Origin: Ailurus styani
Lineage: Eukaryota; Chordata; Mammalia; Carnivora; Ailuridae
Assembly (NCBI GenBank): GCA_002007465.1
Contig: LNAC01000272.1
Location: forward strand, 1,452,527 to 1,516,526
Reading direction: 5' to 3'
Length of the DNA stretch: 64,000 nt
Position numbers and translations under genes: made by a program. Below, piece after piece: positions 22,840 to 32,874 of this stretch. How positions within the stretch are numbered: position 1 is the first letter of the stretch; each line of letters opens with the position of its first letter. Under the pieces are notes generated by a model that was not told the DNA's origin, made no database searches, and saw only the letters and a program-made list of their open reading frames with translations.

Positions 22840-23065
22840 NNNNNNNNNNNNNNNNNNNNNNNNNNNNNNNNNNNNNNNNNNNNNNNNNNNNNNNNNNNNN
22901 NNNNNNNNNNNNNNNNNNNNNNNNNNNNNNNNNNNNNNNNNNNNNNNNNNNNNNNNNNNNNNNNNNNNNNNNNNNNNNNNNNNNNNNNNNNNNNNNNNNN
23001 NNNNNNNNNNNNNNNNNNNNNNNNNNNNNNNNNNNNNNNNNNNNNNNNNNNNNNNNNNNNNNNNN
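22840..23065. other. Assembly gap (226 N)
   Basis: A run of N. All frames that cross it are uninterpretable. The left flank is strongly G-rich. Confidence 1.
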
Positions 23066-25535
23066 GGGGAGACCGTATAAGGCGCCAGGCCCAGGGCATT
23101 CTACGCTCCCACCAATCACAGCAGCTAATTTTGATCCTTTTTTTTTTCTTTAAAATAATTCTTTGTAAGTTGGACATCTGAACTCTTGTTTGCAATTGTT
23201 TTCCATGTCGAGGACCATTTGGAAAGTGATACTGAATGGGATGGAGAAAGGCTCTCCGAGTTTGGAAAAAGAGGTACAAAGCAAGAAAGAGAGCAGGGAG
23301 GCGGGCGTGGAGCGCGACATGTTGGCGGGGCACAGGTGGGTAACAGGATCCCCGCGGAAGAGCCCGGCCAGGGGGTGGGAACGTCTGAACCCCTAGAAGC
23401 CCACATTGGGTACAATGAAAAGAAAGACCCACACATCCTGTGTGGGGCGCCTTTATACATTCCTACAGTCCTCCAGGTAGGGAGTAAGAACACAGATAGA
23501 AGATGATTCTATTTATATTCAGGCTTGCCATAGACTTTTCCAAATCAGTGCTTTGCCTCCAAATGTTCTATCAGCAAGAGTTTTCATAGACGAAGGGCAT
23601 TCGTGAGATCTTATCTTTACTCTTTTCTGGGGACGGAGGAGGGAGACTGGAAGGCGCCATAAGGTAAAATACCTACACATTCTTTTTGAGGACTATGACT
23701 CCACCGAGCAGTTAAGCCAAGAAATGAATCAAAATGAGTAGAAGAGGGGTTGTTCCAGTACAAAGGACCAAATTGGAGAATTAAAGGAGGGGAATGGAAT
23801 TGTTTTTGTCTTATATATACTTTGTAAGCCAAGTGCAGGAAAGCAGAGCGATTATGATGTAAAAGTTATGATTTAATTATAACATGTTTCTGAAAGTCCC
23901 AAGTAGAAGGTAACAAAACTGGGAAGAAGGTAGGTGACAGGGACAAGCAGTGTGCCTGGGTGTGCCATCTCACACAGGAGCGGAACAAAGAGATTTTATT
24001 TTTGATTTTGGTCACGAGAGAAATGTATTTTCAAGGGTGATTTTATAAGACTTCAGGGTAATCACTAGTCTAAGTCTTAAAAAGGACCAATTTTAATATC
24101 ACCACAGAAGACAGAAAAAAATGAAACCTGGTGTGAAAGTATAATAAAAAAACCATAAAAAATTCTCTCAAACCCCCAAAGCATAAAGCAAGATGAACAT
24201 AATTAAGACCAAACATATTATTCATGACAGCACACATAAGAACATTAAAATAGACAGAAAATTAATCTTAGGATAAAAAGATAGCAAACAAAATCTTATT
24301 CTATGTCACTTGTAAAAGACTATCAAAACAAAGGGAAAAAAAGAAAAATGGGAAGATGACAAGAAAAATCTTGAGCTAATATGTGCAGATAAACAAAGAA
24401 GCCATAAAGCAAAAATCTTGAATAAAAGCCTCCTATATTTGTCCTATGTAATTAAGAATTAAAAGTACAAAAGCATTAAAGTTGATGGAGATTATTTTAT
24501 TTTGACAAAAAGCACAGGGCAGCCTGTGGACATACGGGTCAGAATACATCTGTGATGAGTGGCAGCAGGTCATTGACACACATGACATGTTTGGATAAGG
24601 TACCCAAGAAGAAAAACTGGAAAGACCAGCAGAGGAGAAAGACTTTATTTAGCCTAGTTCCCTACACCTCTGGAAGATCAAGCAGCTCCAGCTAGGTGAG
24701 AATACAGAGAATCTGGGTAACACTAAGTTTAATTAAGTAGACCAAACTGAAATTTGTGCCTCACTCATAGTTGAGTGCCCTCCGGTAAGAGTGCTTTGAA
24801 CAACTATAAAATGCAATTAGGTCACAAAGAAAGTCTTACTACATTCCAAAGGGGAGAAATTATAGAGTCCATTTTCTGTGATCGCAAACTTCGATCACAT
24901 GGGAAGTAATTGAAATCCCCGAAAAAGAATACTGAACCTAAATTTGTGATTTCAAACATCCTAGAAAACGGTGAAAGCAAGAGTCCCCCATATCCGATGT
25001 AGAGGCTCTGCAAGAGCAGTAATGAGGGGAGAACAATGGCCCAAAAACAGAGTAATGGTTGGATTTGAGGATGACGGAAGCCATCAAAGATGGAATAATC
25101 CAGGTTAGGAAAGGAAACGCAGATTAAATCTCATGGAAGCAGGAGGAGAGAGAAATATTAGCCCCAAATTAATAATTAAAAGGCAATAAACAATGGAACT
25201 TGTAAAGAAATTCATCTAATCTCTCTTTAATTTTTTTTGGTGAAGGGAGAAATAGAAGAATATAGAGAATTTTTCTGTGTAATCAAAGAAATAAATTTGA
25301 ACATCTTAACATACAGGCTAATTTTCAGGAAAATATAGCCATAAAAATTTACATTAGAAAGACAGCATAACTGAGGGCTGATTTCCAGAGATGCCAAAAT
25401 TTACACTTAAAAAAGGATGTGGGCACCTGGGCAGATGGTTTTATTGGTTAGATTTGTTTGGATGTATAAGAAACAAAAAGGAAATACACAGAAATTTCCC
25501 TTATTCATTAGTTAATAAATCTGGCAACAGAATGG
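23066..25535. other. Unique to A-rich sequence, possibly degraded L1
   Basis: 23066-23500 is unique and moderately GC-rich. 24000-25300 is A-rich on the plus strand in a way that resembles very old sense L1, but I found no segment I could align with confidence. No gene recognised. Confidence 0.35.
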
Positions 25536-25539
25536 ACAC

Positions 25540-25800
25540 GACCCATTCCCTCTACACACAAAAAATTATAGTCCAATTTGAGTTATGAAAATAGGCAAGA
25601 AATCCTGAATGTACCACTAGCAAATTGAGACCAAATAAAGATGAATTCAAGACCCAATTAACAATATTCCTGGAATGCAATAATGATTTAGTGTTAGAAA
25701 AGTTTTGCTGTAATATATCCGTAGGTCCAAAGACAAATCTCAATAATTGCCAGAATGACATTTGTTAAAATTTAAATTTAATTACTAAAGAATAATAATG
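25540..25800 (+). mobile_element. L1 LINE fragment, sense, diverged
   Basis: 'tagcaaattgagaccaa', 'ttcctggaatgcaataatg' and 'caataattgccagaatgacattt' follow the sense-strand reverse-transcriptase region of L1 ORF2 in order. Confidence 0.5.
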
Positions 25801-25804
25801 AAGT

Positions 25805-26425
25805 AGGAATGGAAAATTCCTCCTCGACATTATCAAGTTTAGATCTCAATTCCTCTTTTAAGCCAAGAGTCTTAACTTCTATTCCAATGCAGAGCCACGT
25901 TGTAATACTTCCAATGAACTAAGCTGGTGGGGAACTTAAAGTGTGGTGTGACTACAGGATATGCTTCTGAATTTTCGTGACACGGAGCATTTTACCAATA
26001 GAGGCTGGTCTATGGCTGATGGGTTCCCTCTCACCTGTGAGGACTGATCAGGAAGGGGGCAGAAACAAAGGAACAGCTGCTCTGTGCCTTTCTGCAGGAA
26101 TGAGAGGAAGGACAAAGTAGGGCAGACTGTTCTTCCAGATCCCTTTGAACAGCGGGATGTGATTCCTTTGACTTCAGTAGAAGCAGAGGACCCATCTTCT
26201 GGAAGAACTTGGCCAGATACAGACTGGTACCGGAGACTTCCAGGAGGGCAGGGATGGAAAGAGCTCTGTTACTGAGCTAGGTGGCTTCACATTCATGATC
26301 TCTAAAGCTGACAGCAGCCAAGTGGAGAGCATGGTTGAATACTTACACACACCACCATTTCGATATGCAAAATATATTTTCCAAGAAAAATTATTGGGCA
26401 ACATGTCATCCATACAAAAGAATAA
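25805..26425. other. Unique sequence
   Basis: No repeat or gene recognised. The 115-codon minus frame at 26174-26521 overlaps L1 3'-UTR text at its start and has no known similarity. Confidence 0.35.
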
Positions 26426-26429
26426 ATAA

Positions 26430-26720
26430 AACATCCATGTGCAGTTAGTGACTAATAATAAAATGTATCCCCATGTGCCCTCCATCCAGTCCAGCAGTCT
26501 TAATGGTGAGTAATTCTCCACTTACTCACCACCTGCCTGCCCGGAGTGGAGGGCAAATCACCATCCTGAGTTTATGTTGATCATTCTTTGGTCTATCTTC
26601 GTGTCTCAGTCCCTACGTGTAAATCGACAAGACAAACGGTGCTCCGTTTCACCTGTTTTAGAATTTCATGTAAGTGGGATATGTGCTTTGTGTGATCTTG
26701 GAGGCCATGACAATGTGCCT
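26430..26720 (-). mobile_element. L1 3'-UTR fragment, antisense
   Basis: 'aatgtatccccatgtgccctcc', 'caccatcctgagtttatgttgatcattc' and 'tcatgtaagtgggatatg' follow the antisense 3'-UTR of old L1M elements. Confidence 0.5.
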
Positions 26721-27145
26721 TGGGTGTTTTTCTGCGGGAACATAACTGACCAAGGGTTTCTCTGGTGGGTTCTGAAACTCAAGAGTGTTAGTGCCAAGGC
26801 CACTTCCCACACTGCTCACCATCAATGACTCACTGCCCATACTAAGGATAGACCTCAGGTAAGGGTACCAAGGTAGATCTGTTCTGGGAGACAGGTCCTC
26901 TGTGGGCCAACTCTGGCTCAAGGACTCCCTGAAGCTCCTTTTCACGACTGCGGATGCCTCCACCCAACCTTCCCCCCCATTCCTTCGCTGCATTCTGATG
27001 GCTCTTCCCTGCTTCTTCCAGGTCCCCTCTCCTTCCTTCCCCAGATATATTTACCCGTCTGTTGTGTATATGTTGTAATGTATTCTGCTATTTGTCTGTT
27101 GATGGACAACTGTATTGTCTCTTTTTCTTTTCTTTTCTTATTTTT
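26721..27145. other. Unique sequence with T-rich end
   Basis: No clear repeat up to a CTTTT/poly-T tract at 27117-27152. Confidence 0.35.
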
Positions 27146-27149
27146 TTTT

Positions 27150-27690
27150 TTTACATTATAAACCAAAGGCAGGGAAAAATTTATCCTGTGGGTCAAATCC
27201 ACCTGATTCTGTAAGGCCTTCAACATAAAAAGGGTTTATTATTTTTAAATTTTTAAGAAAAAAAATCAAAAGAAGTATAATATTTCATGTCACATGAATA
27301 CATGAAATTAAAAATTCAGTGTCGGGTGTCTGGGTGGCTCAGTCGCTTAAGCATCTTCAGCTCAAGTTACGATCCTAGAGTCCCGGGATCGAGTCCCACA
27401 TGAGGCTCCCTGCTCAGCGTGGAGTCTGCTTCTCCCTCTGCCCTTCACCCCACTTGTGCTGTCTCTCATGCTCGTGCTCTCGCTCTCAAATAAATAAATA
27501 AAATCTTAAAAAAAATCAATGTCCATCAAAAACATTTGATTGGAATGCAGCCATGTTCATTTGTTTAAATATTGTCTAATGACTGCTTTCTTGCTTTCCA
27601 GCAGAGTTGAATGGTGGCTGGAAGTACTACAAGGAATAAAATATTTACCATTTGACCCTTTACAGAAAATGTTTGCTGACCCATGCTGTA
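27150..27690 (-). mobile_element. hAT-Charlie type DNA transposon (MER20-like), split by a SINE
   Basis: Left part: 'gtgggtcaaatccacctg' and 'aaagggtttatta'. Right part after the SINE: 'attggaatgcagccatgttcatttgttt', 'tattgtctaatgactgctttcttgct', 'cagcagagttgaatgg', 'atatttaccatttgacccttta' and 'gtttgctgacccatgctgt'. Together these make the antisense of a short non-autonomous hAT element. The subfamily name is my best guess. Confidence 0.7.
27323..27515 (+). mobile_element. CAN-type SINE inserted in the hAT element
   Basis: Starts 'gggtgtctgggtggctcagt', includes 'gggatcgagtcccacatgag' and 'ctccctgctcagcgtggag', ends in AAATAAATAAATAAAATCTT. Flanked by a weak duplication (CAGTGTC / CAATGTC). 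The middle differs from the youngest copies, so it belongs to an older subfamily. Confidence 0.93.
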
Positions 27691-27694
27691 AACA

Positions 27695-29600
27695 GTTGCC
27701 GTTGAGAACGAGCTGATGCATACGTGTAAGGATTGCTCAGTACATAGTCCTGGCAGACAAATGTGTAGGTCATAGGATACATACATGTTTAACTTTATTA
27801 GCCTGTTTATCAAAGTGTTTGTAGTAATTTTCTCTTCCACCAAGAGTGGATATAGAGTCGGCCGGTTGCATTGTATCCTTGCCAACAGTTGATATTGTTC
27901 AACTTCTCAATTTTCACCAGTTGGATGGCCATGAGGAGGTTTCTCATTGTGGTTTTAATAATAATTTCCCTAATGCGTAATGAAACTAATGGAATTGAAC
28001 ATGTGCTTCTGGTCCACTAGCATTTTCTCTTTCTGACATTACTCTTTTTTTACTCATTTTCTCTTGGATTGTTTGTTTTCTTATTAATTGGTTCAGGCAA
28101 ACTCTTTATGTATTTTGTATATTAGTCCTTTATAATTTAACTAAACATTTCATTTAATTCGTGGCATTTTGGGGCTATCTTTATTGTGTTTTTTGATTCA
28201 TAGAATTTCTTACATTAAAATATTTTGTTATAGAAAATTTCAGTCACATAAAAAAGTAGAAGTCCTTAATTTTAATGTACCTGAATTTTAAATATTTTAT
28301 GCTTCTATTTGTGAGATTTATGTTTTAAGCAACCCTTATTTATCCTCAAGTCACAGAGATATTCATATATGCTGTCTTCTGAAAGTTTTGTAGTTTTCTT
28401 TTCATAGTCACCTGGAATTTTTTTTTTTAGTCCACTTGGAGTTGATTTTTATGTATGAGTGTGAGTATCCGATTTGATTTTTTTCCCACATGGATACCAC
28501 TTGTCTCTGCACCATTCTTTGAAAAGTACACCTCTTTTTTTTTTTTTCTCCTGATAGGCAATGCCAACTTGGCCTTATAGTAAGTTTCACATAGATGTGG
28601 ATCTGTCTCTAGACTCTCTAGGATTTTTCTGTTCATTTACTTGACTACTCTGACTGATTCCCTACTGGTTTAGTTACCCGGGTTAATAACACATCTTGAT
28701 ACAAGCCCGTTGACTTCTCCTTGTCTTTCAGTTGTATTTCGCCTCTTCTTTGATCTTCAGCTTTCCCATGTAAGCTTTAGAATCAGCTGTCAACTTATTA
28801 AAAAATCTATTTGGATTTTGGTTGTGGATTGCATTGACTTTATAGATAATTTTGGGGAGAACTGATGTTTAAAATACTGTCTTCTTATTCAAGAATATGG
28901 TGTATTTCTGCAATCATTAAGCTTTAGGAAAAAAACCCTTTCATTAAAGCCTTACAATTTATCCCATCCAGAGCTTGTCCATTTTTTTGTTAGAATTGTT
29001 CCTGTGTTCTTATGTTTTTAGCTGCTATTGTAAGTGGCATCTTTTTACTTTCAGTCTTACTATATCTTTAGTTTTGGACGTCTCCTATGAAGAGCCGTGA
29101 TAGTTAGATGTTTTTAATCAATATACTTTGTCCCTTTCCTTATATTCCTGGTTGTCTTTGACTGCATTGGTCATCTCCTTTGCAAGGTCACTGGTGGGGT
29201 TCCCCGAGGCTTAGCATGGATGTTTGCTCCTCTAGTGGCATTCATGTGTCTGCAAAGCACTGAGGGCACCAGAGTTTGAATATTTTACTAGTGAACAGAA
29301 TCTTTAATCATCTATGCTTTTCTTAATCTTTAGTGCTGCCTTTTGTTTTGAAGTCAGTTTTGTCAATCTTTTTTTGGTTAACATTTTCTTCTTTTGTCTT
29401 TTTTCATCTTTTATCTTCAAATTTTCTGTGTCCTCATGTTTAAGACATATGTCTTTTAAACAATATGCAGCTGAATTTTTTTTATCCTTCCTTCCTGAGT
29501 TTAGTCCATTTAAACTGTTTGTGATTACTGACGTGTGCATTTAATCATATCAATCACTTCATTATATATTTACCGTGTGTCTTTAACTGTTTTTTCCCCC
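27695..29600 (-). mobile_element. L1 LINE, antisense
   Basis: Text runs from 3'-UTR ('ccttgccaacagttgatattgttc', 'ttctcattgtggttttaataata'). It passes through C-terminal ORF2 ('gtccacttggagttgattttta', 'ttgtctctgcaccattctttgaaaag', 'attgcattgactttatagataattttgggg') and reaches more 5' material near 29280-29560. Many stops; inactive. The L1-rich frames at 29304-29544 on both strands are its shadows. Confidence 0.8.
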
Positions 29601-29639
29601 ACTCCTTCCCTTCTATTAGTTAGGAAGTTATAACCTCTT

Positions 29640-30120
29640 TGTTCTTTAGCCAAGCGGTGATCCATTCACCATACAAGTCAGGTCATGTCATTCCTCTGCT
29701 CGAAACCTGTCAATTGCTTCCCTTTTCACTCAGAATAAAAGCGAAAGTTCTTATGAAAGCTCATAAGGCCTATATAATTTGACCCCTTGCTCTTTTCTGA
29801 CCACTGTCTTTCCTGCCCTGTTTGTTTTAGACACAACTGGCCTCCTTGATTTTTTTTTTAAGCACCCATAACATATTCCTAGTGCAAGACTTTTGCACCT
29901 GCCCCCCCCCATCTGGAGCCTTCTTCTCTCAGGCATTCCTATGGCTCCCAACTTATAATATCAGATCTCTCTTCATTTTCCATCTTACCATTGAGGTCTT
30001 TCTGGATCACCCTACATGAAACAGCAACCCCACACACTCCCCGTGCTCCTCCTGAGCGTTTGGAGTTTAGCGTGCCCCTCTGTTATAGGACATAGTCTCC
30101 TGTTAATTTGTATTTTTTTT

Positions 30121-30176
<56 letters not shown>

Positions 30177-30480
30177 AGAATGAGCTGGGAGGGGAGGATC
30201 AACGGTAGAGAAGAGAGAAGATTTTAAACAGGCTCCATGGAGCCTGATGTGGGACTTGATCTCACTGCCCTGAGATCATGACCTGAGCTGAAATCAAGAG
30301 TCGCATGCTTAGCTGATTGAGCCACTCAGGTGCCCCATGATATGTATGTCTTATCTAATAGAATGCAAGGTCTGTGAGTGCAGGATTTTTGCTTATGTGG
30401 TTCACTGTTGTATTTCCAGTGTCTACAGCATTGATTTACATGGGGGTAGGAACTTAGTATTTGTAGAATGAATGGATTAA
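29640..30480 (+). mobile_element. L2 LINE 3' half, sense, split by a SINE
   Basis: Left part: 'caggtcatgtcattcctctgctcgaa', 'tgcttcccttttcactcagaataaaa', 'gcctatataatttgacccctt', 'ttctctcaggcattcct'. After the SINE (30112-30336) it resumes with 'atagaatgcaaggtctgtgagtgcagg', 'tgttgtatttccagtgtcta' and the terminal 'tagaatgaatgga'. This is a good L2 3' end. Confidence 0.8.
30112..30336 (-). mobile_element. CAN-type SINE, antisense, with long GA run
   Basis: Poly-T, a (GA)n run at 30124-30173, 'aggctccatggagcctgatg', 'tgagatcatgacctgagctg' and the head complement 'gattgagccactcaggtgcccc'. It splits the L2. The GA expansion is an internal microsatellite. Confidence 0.93.
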
Positions 30481-31500
30481 TCCCTTTCGAAAAGTGTGCA
30501 GTCATTCAGATTTTGTCTCTCTCCCTTTACTTATCCCCCAAAAGGTTTGTGCCACCCTCCAGTGTGGGTGTTACAACTCTGATGGCCCTGGGGGTGTGCA
30601 GGGTCATCTTATGTCTATGTGAGTGCAGGACCTTTTGCTGACTCTTGTGTCCTGACTGATTTCTCTGCTGGGTGGCTGGCCTTGTCCTCTACCTGGATCA
30701 CTGCATGATGTCTGCTCAGATGCGCTGGGTCAGTTCTGCGGAACTCTGAAAACTTGCATGAGTGCCCAATGATGAAGACTGTGGTCTGGGCCATTTTTCG
30801 TTGACCCCAAGGCTCATCTTCTGTAGTCTTTCTGTCCTGGATCCCTCTGAGGCACACAGAACTTCCAGATCCCCTTCATGGCTGGGAAATTAGAGGGCTT
30901 GATGGCTGCCCTGCTTAGTGTTGACTTCCCATTCTATCCGTTTAAGGTGTATTGTTTGGCTAAACGTAGGGATTTTCCTAGTGCTGCAGCTTTCCTCAAG
31001 CTATGTTCAGGGAAATGGACCACTAGGTACAATATTCTTGAATTCCTTCAAACCCATCTGTAGACTTTGGCCCTCTACCTCCAGGTTTCATCCTAGAAGA
31101 AGTTGGTGAATTCAGCAGCACCCATGACTCACCTCTTGACCCATCTCTCTCCTTCCCACATTCCACGGGTGAGAAGGAGTGCAATTCCCCTCTTTCTCTG
31201 TAGCAAAGATTTCTCTGACTTCGTATCTGTATTCCATGGTTTATGGTAAAACGCTATGATCTGTAAGTTGGCCGCTCTTGCCTCGGATAGGTAAATAAGT
31301 GTTTGGAGTTAAGATTCTTTTTCCTCATATTTTATTTATTTGAATCTTGGTGTTTGAAGCCATTGTCTTGTTGAGGGATCGAAGGCTATTTTAACTCTTT
31401 TTCCCCCCTCTTTGCATTCCTTCTGTGACGGGGTCAATAAATACAAATTGACACATACACACGTGAGCAGAAAATGAATGGAGTAATGGAGAACTTCCTG
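30481..31500. other. Unique sequence
   Basis: No repeat or gene recognised. Two short overlapping frames at 30878-31109 show no known motif. Confidence 0.35.
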
Positions 31501-31504
31501 GTGT

Positions 31505-31665
31505 AAGCTCAGTTATGTGCAATATAAGTATCTGATTTCTACCTGCTCAGACTGATGCTTTAATTCATTCATGAGGCTTAAATGACATAATGACTTTAAC
31601 ACAATTATCTTGGTCCTTGATACGCAATAGGTGTGCTCAGTAGATACTGGCTGCTCTTCTAATGT
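31505..31665 (+). mobile_element. MIR SINE 3' half, sense
   Basis: 'attcatgaggcttaaatgacataatg' then 'caataggtgtgctcagtagatactggctg' correspond to the MIR 3' half. Confidence 0.55.
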
Positions 31666-31754
31666 TTCTAAAATCTCCCCAAGTGATGACCTCATTTGGA
31701 AGGTGAGACTTTATCTGCACCCCTTATGAGACGTTTAAGTGCACATTGGTTGGA

Positions 31755-31870
31755 GTCTCTCCTGAACTGTTGCCTGGTGTTCCCTCTCACCTTAATAACG
31801 CCAGATTCCTTGAGAGCAGACATACCATGACTTACGTCTCCTTGCCTGCTGGTGCACAGTAGGTCCATTC
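31755..31870 (+). mobile_element. L2 3' end, sense
   Basis: 'gattccttgagagcagaca', 'gtctccttgcctgctgg' and 'gcacagtaggtcc' are the L2 3'-UTR pattern. It faces the next, oppositely oriented L2 tail to tail. Confidence 0.45.
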
Positions 31871-31874
31871 ATTC

Positions 31875-32360
31875 TATATTGTTTGTCTGTCCTGAGCCAG
31901 GATCATGCTGGGTGCTGGGAACATGAAGTGAATAAGCATCAACTCCTGCCAGATGGAAGACAGTAAGCGCACTCAAGTATTATGGCTGCTGTGACCCAAT
32001 GCCAAGGTGGACAGGAAACACTTCATGGCAAAGTGACTGTAAAGCTGTGCTTGAAAAGATGAGTGGGTTTGCCAGGTGGATCAAGCGTGAAAGGACTTCC
32101 CAGGAGGGGGAGGTGTGTGGACAAAACACTGCAGTATGAAATAACAAAAGCAAACTCAGGGAAGCACAAGCAGCTTAGCGCAATTGGAGTGTAGGTAAAG
32201 CCTTGAAAAATAGCAAGAGTTTTCAGGTAGCTGGCTGGGGCTAGATCTTTAAGCAAGGGAGAGGCTTGGTCAGTTGGGTCTTTATGAAAGATTTCCTTAG
32301 CTTGGAGATGGAAAATGGGTTGGAAGGATCCAAGACTAGAGAAGGGAGACCACTTAAAAG
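31875..32360 (-). mobile_element. L2 LINE, antisense
   Basis: Starts with 'tcctgagccaggatcatgctgggtgctggg' (in two blocks, the L2 3' end complement). It then has 'aaaagatgagtgggtttgccagg', 'gatctttaagcaaggga', 'gggttggaaggatccaagac'. Diverged and broken. Confidence 0.6.
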
Positions 32361-32454
32361 ACTATGAAACAAAGCACAGTGGAAAACAAAAGAATATAGA
32401 ATCCATGGGCCCTGATTGATTTCCTAGAAAATGCTTGTTTAGTGGAATGATGGT

Positions 32455-32705
32455 CACAGTAATAATGAAACACCTAACATGGGCTGGAATTCTGATCAGC
32501 TTTGTACATATAATTTAACATTTAATCCTTATAACTACTCTCTTAGATAAGGACTGTTACAATCTCAATTTTACAAAAAGGAAGACTGGGCGCACAGGGA
32601 AGATAAATAAATGACTTAACCTCACCCAGCTAGTGAGTTGCAGAGCTGGTATTCAAACCAAGGCAACCCAGCTTCAAGAGCCGGTTCTCTTAGTCCTTGA
32701 ACAAC
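32455..32705 (-). mobile_element. MIR SINE, near full length, antisense
   Basis: 'tacatataatttaacatttaatccttataactac', 'acaatctcaattttacaaaa', 'gacttaacctcacccagctag', 'agttgcagagctggtattcaaacc' and 'gagccggttctcttagtcctt' follow reverse-complement MIR from end to end. Confidence 0.85.
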
Positions 32706-32874
32706 ACATTCCACAGAGAATGGACCTTGGTAAAATGGGGAGAAATGTCTTTCAGGTGCAATACTTCTAGGTAATGAAATCCAGCATAAGACTAAATATA
32801 GAATAAGGAGAAAATGGCATTGTGGGAGAAGATAGGATTAGGTTCATAAGCTCTGTGAATTTGGCCGACACCAA

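Noticed and set aside
22707..23432. Frames of 105-219 codons around 22.8-23.1 kb
   Set aside because: Most of their length is N.
29304..29544. Lysine-rich small protein
   Set aside because: A-rich complement of antisense L1 text.
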